Assembly (NCBI GenBank): GCA_934662925.1
Contig: CAKUKL010000053.1
Coordinates: 1 to 8,518, forward strand
DNA: 8,518 nucleotides
DNA from: an uncultured Oscillospiraceae bacterium
GTDB taxonomy: Bacteria; Bacillota; Clostridia; Oscillospirales; Oscillospiraceae
Direction of reading: 5' to 3'
Shown here: in pieces, positions 1-6,566 of the stretch
Layout of the letters: the number at the start of each line of letters is the position of its first letter
Numbering within the stretch: position 1 is the first letter of the stretch
The notes under the pieces: model-generated
The model's database searches: none
Seen by the model: the letters and a program-made list of their open reading frames with translations, nothing else
What the model was told of the DNA's origin: nothing
Program-made: the position numbers and the translations under genes

Positions 1-668
1 ACGGCGTCACGCCCAGCGCCTATCGCCGTCAGCCCCGGCCCGTGGTGCTGCGCACGAAGATCCATCCCTTTGACCGCTACATTTTAGGATTGGGAGAGAT
101 CGGTATGATCAAATCACAGGACGGCGTCAAAACTTATTTCGTGACCATTCCGGCGCACAAATTTCTGCATATCGAAAACCGGGAGAGCAACGGCTACTGG
201 GACTTCTGGGAGAAGCAGAGCAGGATCCCCGGGCAGGACTGCGCGACGATCTGCGGTCTGTTGGACAGCATCAAAGGAAAGCTGGACGACGTCGGCGGCA
301 GTGATTCCACCTGCATGTCTGGGCAGCTCATGGCCTATATCAACGACCCCACCGGCCGCCTGTGCGACTGGGGTTTTCTGCGCACAGAGTGCTACGGGGT
401 GCGCCTTCCGGCGGACTACAAGGGGGAGGTCCCGCCACAGATGCTGCTGACGGACATTCCGGAGGGCCGGTATATCGTTTTCGAGCACGGCCCCTTCGAC
501 TACGAGCAGGAGTGCCGCACAGTAGAGGAGAAGATTGAAACTGCGATGAAAGACTTTGACTACAGCGCCGCCGGCTATCGTCTGGATACCACGCCGGGCC
601 GGATCATGTATTTCTGCTTTGATCCCGGCAACTATTTCAAATACATCCGGCCTGTGGTCGAGGAGTAA
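1..668 (+). CDS. AraC-family transcriptional regulator with C-terminal GyrI-like effector domain, 5'-truncated by the window edge
   Basis: The frame is open from base 3 and begins GVTPSAYRR, which is the typical last helix of an AraC-type helix-turn-helix domain (G-x-TPS-x-YR). The gene therefore starts left of the window, and the GTG at 42 is an internal codon rather than a start. The remaining ~205 residues, roughly from MIKSQDGVKTYFV to the end, resemble the GyrI-like / AraC effector-binding fold, with the late pattern IPEGRYIVFEHGPFDY common in that family. In Rob-like proteins this order (DNA-binding domain, then GyrI-like domain) makes a cytoplasmic, ligand-responsive transcription activator. 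The ligand cannot be read from sequence. The gene ends TAA at 666-668 and is followed at once by an intrinsic terminator. The domain call rests on motif recognition only; a stand-alone GyrI-like protein is excluded by the upstream reading frame. Confidence 0.8.
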   Translation, partial: GVTPSAYRRQPRPVVLRTKIHPFDRYILGLGEIGMIKSQDGVKTYFVTIPAHKFLHIENRESNGYWDFWEKQSRIPGQDCATICGLLDSIKGKLDDVGGSDSTCMSGQLMAYINDPTGRLCDWGFLRTECYGVRLPADYKGEVPPQMLLTDIPEGRYIVFEHGPFDYEQECRTVEEKIETAMKDFDYSAAGYRLDTTPGRIMYFCFDPGNYFKYIRPVVEE

Positions 669-676
669 CGGCAGGG

Positions 677-717
677 ACTGCGGTGATTTTCACAGATAAA
701 ATCGCCGCAGTTTTTTT
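677..717 (+). terminator. Rho-independent terminator after the AraC-type regulator
   Basis: A 14-bp stem pairs ACTGCGGTGATTTT (677-690) with AAAATCGCCGCAGT (698-711), with one G-T wobble and the 7-nt loop CACAGAT. A run of seven T residues (711-717) overlaps and follows the right arm. It begins 9 nt after the regulator stop codon, so it separates that gene from purB. Confidence 0.9.
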
Positions 718-736
718 ATTTTCGGTCTGCGCGGTA

Positions 737-765
737 TTGTCCGGGGCGGCGTTTTGTGATAAAAT
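737..765 (+). promoter_or_regulatory. Sigma-A-type promoter of purB
   Basis: TTGTCC (737-742, 4 of 6 to consensus) lies 17 nt from TAAAAT (760-765, 5 of 6). A TG one base upstream of the -10 box makes it an extended -10 promoter. It sits between the preceding terminator and purB and predicts a leader of about 45 nt. I see no PurR-type operator or purine riboswitch in this short leader. Confidence 0.65.
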
Positions 766-818
766 AATATCAAATTCAACCACTGTTTTACAATAAAAAC
801 GAGGGGAGACCCGCTCAA

Positions 819-2255
819 ATGAACAAGAATATTTACGAAAGCCCGCTGTCCTCCCGGTATGCCAGCGACGAGATGCAGTACATCTTTTCCCCGGACAAGA
901 AGTTCTCCACGTGGCGCCGCCTGTGGATCGCGCTGGCCCGGGCCGAGATGGAGCTGGGTCTGCCGGTGACGCAGGAGCAGATCGACGAGATGGAGGCCCA
1001 CATCACCGACATCGACTACGAGCTGGCCGCGCAGAAGGAAAAGGAGCTCCGCCACGATGTGATGGCCCACATTCACACCTTCGGCACCGTCTGCCCCAAG
1101 GCCATGCCCATCATCCATCTGGGCGCCACCAGCTGCTATGTGGGCGACAATACCGACGTCATCGTCATGCGGGAGGGATTGTGCCTCGTCCGGGATAAGC
1201 TGGTGCGCGTGCAGCACAATCTGGCGGTGTTTGCTGACAAGTATAAAGCCTTGCCCACCCTTGGCTTTACACATTTTCAGGCCGCTCAGCTGGTCACGGT
1301 GGGCAAGCGTGCAACCCTGTGGATGAACGACCTGCTCATGGATCTGGACGAGGTGGAGTACCGCATTGCCAACCTGAAGCTGCTGGGCTGCAAGGGTACC
1401 ACCGGCACCCAGGCTTCCTTCATGGAGCTTTTCGAGGGCGACAACGAGAAGTGCAAGGAGCTGGATCGCCGTATTGCCCGGGAAATGGACTTCGAGGCCA
1501 CCGTCCCCGTGTCCGGCCAGACCTATTCCCGGAAGGTGGACGCCGCCGTGCTCAACACGCTGTCCGGCATTGCGCAGTCCGCCAGCAAGTTCGCTACGGA
1601 CATGCGGCTCCTGTGCCACCTCAAGGAGGTAGAAGAGCCCTTTGAGAGCAAGCAGATCGGATCTTCCGCTATGCCGTACAAGCGCAACCCGATGCGGTGC
1701 GAGCGTATCTGCGCGCTGGGCCGCTATGTTATGGCGGATGCCGCCAACCCGGCCTTTACCGCCGCCACCCAGTGGTTTGAGCGGACACTGGACGATTCCG
1801 CCAACAAACGTATCTCCGTGCCAGAGGCATTCCTTGCCGTTGATGCCATTCTGAACATCTACGAGAATGTGTCCGCCGGTCTGATCGTCCACGAGAAGGT
1901 CATTGAGAAGCACGTGATGGAGGAGCTGCCCTTCATGGCCAGCGAGAACATCATGATGGATGCCGTCAAGCGCGGCGGCAACCGTCAGGAGCTTCACGAG
2001 CGCATCCGTCAGCTCTCTCTGGAGGCTGGCCGCAACGTGAAGGATCTGGGCCTGTCCAACAACCTTATCGACCTCATTGCCGCCGATCCCACCTTTGGCC
2101 TGACCCGTGAAGAGCTGACCGCCCATCTGGAGCCGTCCCGCTACATCGGCCGCTGCCCCCAGCAGGTCATCGATTTTCTGGCGGAGCACGTTGCGCCTGT
2201 CTTTGAGCGCTATGCCGATGCCCTCAAGGGCCACAGCGCCGACCTGAAGGTCTGA
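819..2255 (+). CDS. purB: Adenylosuccinate lyase (478 aa)
   Basis: This enzyme of the fumarase/aspartase superfamily cleaves SAICAR to AICAR plus fumarate, and adenylosuccinate to AMP plus fumarate, in cytosolic purine synthesis. The superfamily signature SSAMPYKRNP is at residues 282-291 on the flexible active-site loop with its serine pair. The substrate-binding segments RHDVMAH (78-84), LGATSCYVGDN (101-111) and GFTHFQAAQ (149-157, with a candidate general-acid His152) are all present. The length is normal for the longer PurB class. The segments QWFERTLDDSAN (318-329) and ELPFMASENI (369-378) closely match the vertebrate ADSL-type subgroup rather than the short B. subtilis type. The start is ATG at 819 with the ribosome site AGGGGAG about 10 nt upstream. 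The gene is alone, with its own promoter and terminator on both sides, not in a pur operon. Confidence 0.97.
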   Translation: MNKNIYESPLSSRYASDEMQYIFSPDKKFSTWRRLWIALARAEMELGLPVTQEQIDEMEAHITDIDYELAAQKEKELRHDVMAHIHTFGTVCPKAMPIIHLGATSCYVGDNTDVIVMREGLCLVRDKLVRVQHNLAVFADKYKALPTLGFTHFQAAQLVTVGKRATLWMNDLLMDLDEVEYRIANLKLLGCKGTTGTQASFMELFEGDNEKCKELDRRIAREMDFEATVPVSGQTYSRKVDAAVLNTLSGIAQSASKFATDMRLLCHLKEVEEPFESKQIGSSAMPYKRNPMRCERICALGRYVMADAANPAFTAATQWFERTLDDSANKRISVPEAFLAVDAILNIYENVSAGLIVHEKVIEKHVMEELPFMASENIMMDAVKRGGNRQELHERIRQLSLEAGRNVKDLGLSNNLIDLIAADPTFGLTREELTAHLEPSRYIGRCPQQVIDFLAEHVAPVFERYADALKGHSADLKV

Positions 2256-2273
2256 TTCAAATTGAAAAGGAAA

Positions 2274-2312
2274 CAGCCCCGCGGAATGAATTCCGCGGGG
2301 CTGCTGTTTTTT
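2274..2312 (+). terminator. Strong bidirectional terminator between purB and pfp
   Basis: CAGCCCCGCGGAA (2274-2286) and TTCCGCGGGGCTG (2291-2303) form a perfect 13-bp stem with loop TGAA (the T and last A could also pair). In the plus direction it is followed by CTG and six T residues (2307-2312), giving a terminator for purB. Read leftward, the hairpin is followed by TTTCCTTTTC, so it can also end the fba-pfp transcript. The last T residues coincide with the complement of the pfp stop codon (2311-2313). Confidence 0.92.
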
Positions 2313-3549
2313 ACTCGGCGAGGATCTTTTTCAGCTTGGCGAAGCGGGGCAGGGAGAACTCCTGCGGCGGATTGGCGTCGCCCTGAATGAGGGGCAGGGC
2401 ATAGTCGATAAACGCCTGATTTACGCCGTTTCCGGTCTCGTTGATCCACTCACGGGGCACCTTCTTTTCGAAGTTTGCCACCACGTCCAGCGGCTCCAGT
2501 GCGATCTCGCAGTGATAACCGCCGTCCCGGCTGCACTTGAAGGCCACCATCTTGTCGGTCACGCCGGAGACCGCCGCGTCCACGGCGGCCCGGCCGGCCA
2601 GATAGGCTTCATCAATGTCGGTTTTGGACGCGCAGTGGGCGGCGCACCGCTGAAGCAGGGACAGCTCGATGCCGCGGACCTTGTTAACGCCCAGACGCTG
2701 CTTGACCACTTCTGCCAGAGATACCGCCAGACCGCCCAGCTGGGCGTGGCCGAAGCCGTCGGTAGCGGAGGTCTTGGCCTCGGAGACGAAGGTGCCGTCA
2801 GCGTAGTGGATACCCTCGGACACAGCGACCATGCACTTGCCGGTCTTGTCATAAACGGCCTTGATGTCGGCGATAAAACGGTCCATGTCGAAATCCGTCT
2901 CCGGCAGATAGACGAGGTCGGGGCCAAAGCCCGCCCATGTGGCCAGTCCGGCGGCACCTGCCAACCAGCCCGCGTGACGGCCCATGATCTCGATGATGGT
3001 CACCATGCCGGTGTCGTACACATGGGCGTCCTGCCAGACCTCCATGCAGGAGGTGGCGATATACTTGGCGGCGGAGGCGTAGCCGGGGCAGTGGTCAGTG
3101 CCGTTCAGGTCGTTGTCGATGGTCTTGGGCACGCCCATGATGCGGCACTCGTAACCGGCCATCTGCATATACTTGGAGATCTTGTTGCAGGTGTCCATGG
3201 AGTCGTTGCCGCCGTTGTAGAAGAAATAGCGGACGTCGTGCTTCTTGAACACCTCAAGAATGCGCTTATAATCGGTATCGTCCACGTCGGGATCGGCCAG
3301 CTTGTAGCGGCAGGAGCCGAGGGCGGAGGAGGGAGTGTATTTCAGGAGCGCAAGCTCGGGAAGCTCTTCCTTGCCCATGTCGTAAAGCTGGTCCGCCAGA
3401 ACGCCCTTGATGCCGTGGGCCGCACCCAGCACCTGAGTGATGCAGCCGGTGTTCAGCGCCGTCTCGATGACGCCCTGAGCGCTGGCGTTGATCACGGCGG
3501 TGGGGCCGCCGGACTGTCCGATAATGCACGCGCCTTTCAATTCAGACAT
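2311..3549 (-). CDS. pfp: Pyrophosphate-dependent 6-phosphofructokinase (412 aa)
   Basis: It phosphorylates fructose 6-phosphate to fructose 1,6-bisphosphate with PPi as donor, a reversible step serving glycolysis and gluconeogenesis in the cytosol. GGPTAVIN (14-21) starts the N-terminal nucleotide/PPi fold. GGNDS is at 113-117, PKTIDNDLNG at 141-150 with the catalytic TIDND at 143-147, and MGRHAGWLA at 189-197. Two residues set donor choice in this family. The E. coli PfkA Gly104 position is Asp116 here and the Gly124 position is Lys142, both hallmarks of PPi use. The position equal to the PfkA Mg-binding Asp103 is Asn115, which is unusual against GGDDS in many PPi-PFKs. The start is supported by AAAGGAG 10 nt upstream of the ATG. 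It lies 23 nt after fba, so the two form an operon. An ATP-dependent enzyme is unlikely. Confidence 0.93.
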   Translation of the reverse strand: MSELKGACIIGQSGGPTAVINASAQGVIETALNTGCITQVLGAAHGIKGVLADQLYDMGKEELPELALLKYTPSSALGSCRYKLADPDVDDTDYKRILEVFKKHDVRYFFYNGGNDSMDTCNKISKYMQMAGYECRIMGVPKTIDNDLNGTDHCPGYASAAKYIATSCMEVWQDAHVYDTGMVTIIEIMGRHAGWLAGAAGLATWAGFGPDLVYLPETDFDMDRFIADIKAVYDKTGKCMVAVSEGIHYADGTFVSEAKTSATDGFGHAQLGGLAVSLAEVVKQRLGVNKVRGIELSLLQRCAAHCASKTDIDEAYLAGRAAVDAAVSGVTDKMVAFKCSRDGGYHCEIALEPLDVVANFEKKVPREWINETGNGVNQAFIDYALPLIQGDANPPQEFSLPRFAKLKKILAE

Positions 3550-3572
3550 TTTTCTGATTCTCCTTTACGTGA

Positions 3573-4538
3573 TCAGGCCTTGCCGTCGCAGCCCAGAACG
3601 TCCACCAGCTTGTGCTTGACAAGTTCCTTGATGTTGGCGCGGGCGGGCTTGAGGTACTCACGGGGATCGAACTTGTCGGGATGCTCGGCCAGGAACTTAC
3701 GGATGGTGCCAGTCATGGTCAGGCGCAGGTCGGAGTCGATGTTGATCTTGCACACGGACATGGACGCGGCCTTCCGGAGCTGATCTTCGGGAATGCCGAT
3801 GGCGTCGGGCATCTTGCCGCCGAACTCGTTGATCATCTTGACGTACTCCTGAGGTACGGAGGAGGAGCCGTGGAGCACGATGGGGAAGCCGGGCAGGCGC
3901 TTGGAGACCTCTTCCAGCACGTCGAAGCGCAGGGGAGGGGGAACGAGGATACCCTTTTCGTTGCGGGTGCACTGCTCCGGAGTGAACTTGTACGCGCCGT
4001 GGCTGGTGCCGATGGCGATGGCCAGAGAGTCGCAGCCGGTCTTGGACACGAACTCCTCGACCTCTTCGGGGCGGGTATAGGAGGAGTCCTCGGCGGACAC
4101 CTTCACCTCGTCCTCAACGCCGGCCAGTGTGCCCAACTCAGCCTCCACGACCACGCCGTGGTCATGGGCGTACTCAACGACCTGCTTGGTGATCGCAATG
4201 TTCTCCGCGAAGGGCTTGGAGGACGCGTCGATCATGACAGAGGTAAAGCCGCCGTCGATGCAGCTCTTGCACAACTCAAAGCTGTCGCCGTGATCCAGAT
4301 GCAGGCAGATCGGAAGGCCGGTCTCGATGACGGCGGCCTCCACCAGCTTCATCAGGTAGGTGTGGTTGGCATAGGCGCGGGCGCCCTTGGAAACCTGAAG
4401 GATCAGGGGGGCGTTGACTTCCTTCGCCGCCTCGGTGATACCCTGAACGATCTCCATGTTATTGACGTTGAACGCGCCGATGGCGTATCCTCCGTCGTAA
4501 GCTTTCTTGAACATCTCGGTAGTAGTGACCAGTGGCAT
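3573..4538 (-). CDS. fba: Class II (metal-dependent) fructose-bisphosphate aldolase (321 aa)
   Basis: It reversibly splits fructose 1,6-bisphosphate into dihydroxyacetone phosphate and glyceraldehyde 3-phosphate. With numbering from the start at 4538, HLDHG is at 80-84 (catalytic Asp82, metal ligand His83). AELG at 133-136 carries Glu134, GTSHG at 177-181 the metal ligand His180, LHGSSS at 222-227 the metal ligand His223, and INIDSDLR at 265-272 the phosphate and substrate site. There is no signal peptide, and the length fits the shorter, type B class II enzymes. An upstream in-frame ATG at 4547 directly abuts the ribosome site AGGAG (spacing 0). The ATG at 4538, giving MPLVTTTEMF, has 9-nt spacing and is preferred. 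fba is first in an fba-pfp operon that makes and cleaves the same bisphosphate, driven by the promoter at 4574-4602. Confidence 0.95.
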   Translation of the reverse strand: MPLVTTTEMFKKAYDGGYAIGAFNVNNMEIVQGITEAAKEVNAPLILQVSKGARAYANHTYLMKLVEAAVIETGLPICLHLDHGDSFELCKSCIDGGFTSVMIDASSKPFAENIAITKQVVEYAHDHGVVVEAELGTLAGVEDEVKVSAEDSSYTRPEEVEEFVSKTGCDSLAIAIGTSHGAYKFTPEQCTRNEKGILVPPPLRFDVLEEVSKRLPGFPIVLHGSSSVPQEYVKMINEFGGKMPDAIGIPEDQLRKAASMSVCKINIDSDLRLTMTGTIRKFLAEHPDKFDPREYLKPARANIKELVKHKLVDVLGCDGKA

Positions 4539-4547
4539 ACTAACCAT

Positions 4548-4552
4548 CTCCT
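4548..4552 (-). promoter_or_regulatory. Ribosome binding site that decides the fba start
   Basis: AGGAG on the minus strand touches the first ATG (4547-4545) but lies 9 nt from the second in-frame ATG (4538-4536). Normal spacing favours the second, shortening the protein by three residues (MVS). Confidence 0.8.
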
Positions 4553-4573
4553 GTTTTCAAATTGGATAGCTTG

Positions 4574-4602
4574 ATTCTATCAGCTATAAAGCAAAAAAGC
4601 AA
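4574..4602 (-). promoter_or_regulatory. Sigma-A-type promoter of the fba-pfp operon
   Basis: On the minus strand TTGCTT (4602-4597, 3 of 6) is 17 nt from TAGAAT (4579-4574, 5 of 6), with TGA just before the -10 box (extended -10). The predicted leader is about 30 nt. The weak -35 and extended -10 match the style of the purB promoter. Confidence 0.65.
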
Positions 4603-4682
4603 GGGAACCGGGGGCCTTTTTCGCAGAAACAGGGAAAATCATACAGCCTGTTCGGGTGGGGCGGAGTCCGGGATCGGTTCCC
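4603..4682. repeat. Nested inverted repeats between divergent fba and the amidase gene
   Basis: GGGAACCG (4603-4610) is the exact reverse complement of CGGTTCCC (4675-4682). Inside it, AACAGG (4628-4633) pairs with CCTGTT (4647-4652). The outer loop is long (64 nt), so this may be a DNA-level operator or a chance pairing. Nothing else in this spacer is clear, except a TAGAAT (4688-4693) that could be a -10 box for the rightward gene but lacks a good -35. Confidence 0.3.
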
Positions 4683-4717
4683 CGTCATAGAATACAAGGA
4701 AAGGGGAGTGGGCCATC

Positions 4718-5314
4718 ATGATCATCAAGCCGTATGACCGCCGCGCGGCGGTGGAATACGCCCACAAATGGGCCTTCGGGCGGAACCCGGAGTTTTATGA
4801 TTTCAGCGAGATCGGCGGCGACTGCACAAATTTTGCCTCTCAGTGCCTGTACGCCGGGGGCGGCGTTATGAATTATACCCCGGATCTCGGCTGGTACTAC
4901 ATCGATCCCAACGACCGCGCGCCCGCATGGGCCGGAGTACCGTATTTCTGGAACTTCATGACGAGAAAAGACCCGACCGCAGGTCCGCTGGGCGTCGGCA
5001 CGACGCTCAACCTGCTGCGGCCGGGGGATTTCGTTCAGTTGAGGTTTCAGGAGAGCCGGGAGGTATTTGCCCACACGCCGGTGGTAGTGAGTGTCGGTTC
5101 TCCGCCGGATCTGAGCAATATTCTGGTGGCGGCGCACTCCTATGACGCGGATAATCGCCCGCTGGACACCTATCAGAACGTGGCGGAGATGCGGTTCCTC
5201 CATATCGTGGGCATTCTGGAGGATGAGCCGGAAAATGCCGGACCAGACAGGGAAGAAGGGGTTGAAAGCGGAGCTGTCAATCCTGTTTTTTCTTCGGACG
5301 GCCCCGGTGTTTGA
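4718..5314 (+). CDS. Putative Amidase_6-domain protein (198 aa), cytoplasmic
   Basis: The segment GGDCTNFASQC (33-43) is the hallmark of the putative amidase domain family (Amidase_6, a papain/NlpC-P60-like fold), with Cys36 as the likely nucleophile. The family's later histidine motifs are visible as AHTPVVV (118-124, His119) and AHSYDADNRPLDTY (139-152, His140). Many relatives are secreted wall-associated proteins, but this one has no signal peptide or membrane segment and is essentially the bare domain. Its substrate is therefore unknown. The start ATG at 4718 has AAGGGGAG 9 nt upstream. The last 12 or so codons run antisense across the 3' end of the recombinase gene (38-bp overlap), and the acidic tail after about residue 170 looks poorly conserved. 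It stands alone, divergent from fba. Confidence 0.8.
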   Translation: MIIKPYDRRAAVEYAHKWAFGRNPEFYDFSEIGGDCTNFASQCLYAGGGVMNYTPDLGWYYIDPNDRAPAWAGVPYFWNFMTRKDPTAGPLGVGTTLNLLRPGDFVQLRFQESREVFAHTPVVVSVGSPPDLSNILVAAHSYDADNRPLDTYQNVAEMRFLHIVGILEDEPENAGPDREEGVESGAVNPVFSSDGPGV

Positions 5315-6299
5315 CGGCGTTCAGCGGATTTGCGTCCGCCGCCGATTTCAGGGAATCGCTGCTGACGTGGGTGTAGATCTGGGTGGTATTCAGGTGTTCG
5401 TGACCCAGAATTTCCTGTAAGGTACGCACATCCACGCCGTTCTGGAGCATCAGTGTAGCCGCCGTGTGCCGCAGCTTGTGGGCGGAGTATTTGCTGCTGT
5501 CCAGTCCCGCCGCCGTCAGCCGCTTTTTGATCATGTAATGAACGCCGTCCTTGGTGACACGGGTGTGTTTTCGGGTGATAAACAGCGCATACGGGTCGGC
5601 GGCGCCGGATGTGGACCGCACCGCAAGCCAGTCCTCAATGGCGCTCTGACAGGCCACGTTGAGGTAAATGACCCGCTCCTTGTTGCCCTTTCCCAGCACC
5701 CGCAGCCGGTCGCCCCGGACATCCGACAGGTTCAGACCGCACAGCTCCGAGATCCGCAGGCCGCAGTTGAGGAACAGCGTCAGAATACAGAAATCCCGTT
5801 CCGCGTTTTCACCGTCAACGGATTCCAGAAGCTGGATGCTTTCTTCCAGCGTCAGGTACCGGGGCAGCGACTGTTTCTGCCGGGGCGAATCCAGATCCTG
5901 CATGGGATTTTCGTCCAGCAACTTAGCCTTGGTGGTGAGATATTTATAAAAGGAACGGATGGTCGCGATCTTCCGCGCCCGGGTGGACGCCTGCAAACCG
6001 GCACCGCCATCCGGGCGTTTGGCATTTTTCAGCCGATCGCGGCTGAGAAAGCTCATATAGGCGTAAATGTCGCCCAGCCGGACGGAACGGATCAGATCCA
6101 GATCCACGTCGTCGATCGTGATCTCGTCCAGCTCAGCGGTGCGCGGCACGCGGCCTTTTTCAATTTTGATGTAGCGGAAGAAATTGCGCAGGTCGAGATA
6201 ATATTCATCCACGGTTTTTCTGGAGTGACCCTGAATGGTCTCGTGGTACGTCAGAAAATCACGGATGATGACCGGCGCGTCCGCGCGGTAATCAGTCAT
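5277..6299 (-). CDS. XerC/XerD-like tyrosine recombinase (340 aa)
   Basis: An N-terminal SAM-like core-binding domain (about 8-125) is followed by a catalytic domain (about 145-320). All six active-site positions are present: Arg182 in CGLRISEL, Lys204 in LGKGNKER, His274 and Arg277 in HKLRH, His300 in LGHEHLNTTQ, and nucleophile Tyr309 in IYTH. The His300-Tyr309 spacing of 9 equals that of XerD. It is longer than usual XerC/D (about 300 aa). The extra length is in the loop around 85-105 and in a basic tail HRGRPKKK (331-338). The ATG at 6299 has no clear ribosome site, and the frame is closed a few codons upstream, so no better start exists. Chromosome-dimer resolution or service as integrase for a mobile element are both possible. 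The upstream palindromes make it a candidate single-recombinase system like XerS or XerH. Confidence 0.9.
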   Translation of the reverse strand: MTDYRADAPVIIRDFLTYHETIQGHSRKTVDEYYLDLRNFFRYIKIEKGRVPRTAELDEITIDDVDLDLIRSVRLGDIYAYMSFLSRDRLKNAKRPDGGAGLQASTRARKIATIRSFYKYLTTKAKLLDENPMQDLDSPRQKQSLPRYLTLEESIQLLESVDGENAERDFCILTLFLNCGLRISELCGLNLSDVRGDRLRVLGKGNKERVIYLNVACQSAIEDWLAVRSTSGAADPYALFITRKHTRVTKDGVHYMIKKRLTAAGLDSSKYSAHKLRHTAATLMLQNGVDVRTLQEILGHEHLNTTQIYTHVSSDSLKSAADANPLNAVKHRGRPKKKQD

Positions 6300-6399
6300 A
6301 GGCGTACAGGGAAATAAAACAGTTCAGAACCGGAGATAATAAGCCGGACGGGCGCTGATAAAGCGTTTACCGGAAAAAACGGCCGCTGCTCCTCCTCTC

Positions 6400-6429
6400 A
6401 ACTCAACAAAATTTTTATTTTGTTGAGTT
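6400..6429. repeat. Perfect palindrome A, 13-bp arms, upstream of the recombinase gene
   Basis: AACTCAACAAAAT (6400-6412) and ATTTTGTTGAGTT (6417-6429) are exact reverse complements around TTTT. A 30-bp site with two inverted arms and a short AT centre has the general build of a Xer/dif-type recombination site, although it does not match the dif consensus. It could equally be a regulator site or an RNA hairpin. Confidence 0.85.
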
Positions 6430-6446
6430 CCTTCTCGGAAATCATA

Positions 6447-6463
6447 GCCGCCCTCCGGGCGGC
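6447..6463. repeat. GC-rich hairpin between palindromes A and B
   Basis: GCCGCCC (6447-6453) and GGGCGGC (6457-6463) flank TCC. Outside it TTCCTT (6428-6433) and AAGGAA (6470-6475) also pair. It sits at the centre of the larger inverted arrangement of palindromes A and B. Confidence 0.75.
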
Positions 6464-6478
6464 GGCTTCAAGGAAGCG

Positions 6479-6509
6479 AACTACAACAAAATACCGGTTT
6501 TGTGGAGTT
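6479..6509. repeat. Imperfect palindrome B, a diverged copy of palindrome A
   Basis: AACTACAACAAAA (6479-6491) faces TTTTGTGGAGTT (6498-6509) around TACCGG. Against palindrome A it differs by an inserted A in the left arm, one base in the right arm and a replaced centre. Both copies are followed by GAGTTCC on the plus strand. Confidence 0.75.
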
Positions 6510-6566
6510 CCGCGACGGCAGCGCGGCGGCTCTTCTTCCCCTGACCTCCTCTCAAAGTGATGCTTC

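Larger units (their letters stand above)
6300..6560 (-). promoter_or_regulatory. Long structured 5' leader of the Xer-like recombinase gene; no gene seen
   Basis: Between the promoter at 6567-6596 and the recombinase start lie about 260 nt without a credible coding sequence. In transcript order the leader has GAGAGGAGG, a first hairpin (6509-6479), a GC hairpin (6463-6447), a second hairpin (6429-6400), another GAGAGGAGG just after it, and CGGCCG followed by six T residues (near 6377). Arms of the first and second hairpins can also pair with each other, so alternative folds are possible. The recombinase ATG itself has no ribosome site, which leaves room for leader control, but regulation is an inference. 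Confidence 0.45.

Noticed and set aside
42..44. GTG at 42 as the real start of the GyrI-like protein
   Set aside because: The frame continues upstream into a recognisable AraC helix-turn-helix end and there is no ribosome site before the GTG.
690..2234. Very long open frame antisense to purB
   Set aside because: It is a composition shadow of a certain gene. It crosses the purB promoter and terminator-side sequence and has no recognisable domain.
2512..4574. Long plus-strand frames opposite pfp and fba
   Set aside because: They are shadows of GC-rich codon usage in two well-identified genes, with low-complexity Gly/Val/His-rich products.
6400..6429. Integron attC site (ACTCAAC and GTTGAGT fit RYYYAAC and GTTRRRY)
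   Set aside because: The match follows from the palindrome itself. The usual inner L boxes, extrahelical bases and length are missing, and the nearby recombinase is Xer-like with no sign of an IntI-specific insertion.
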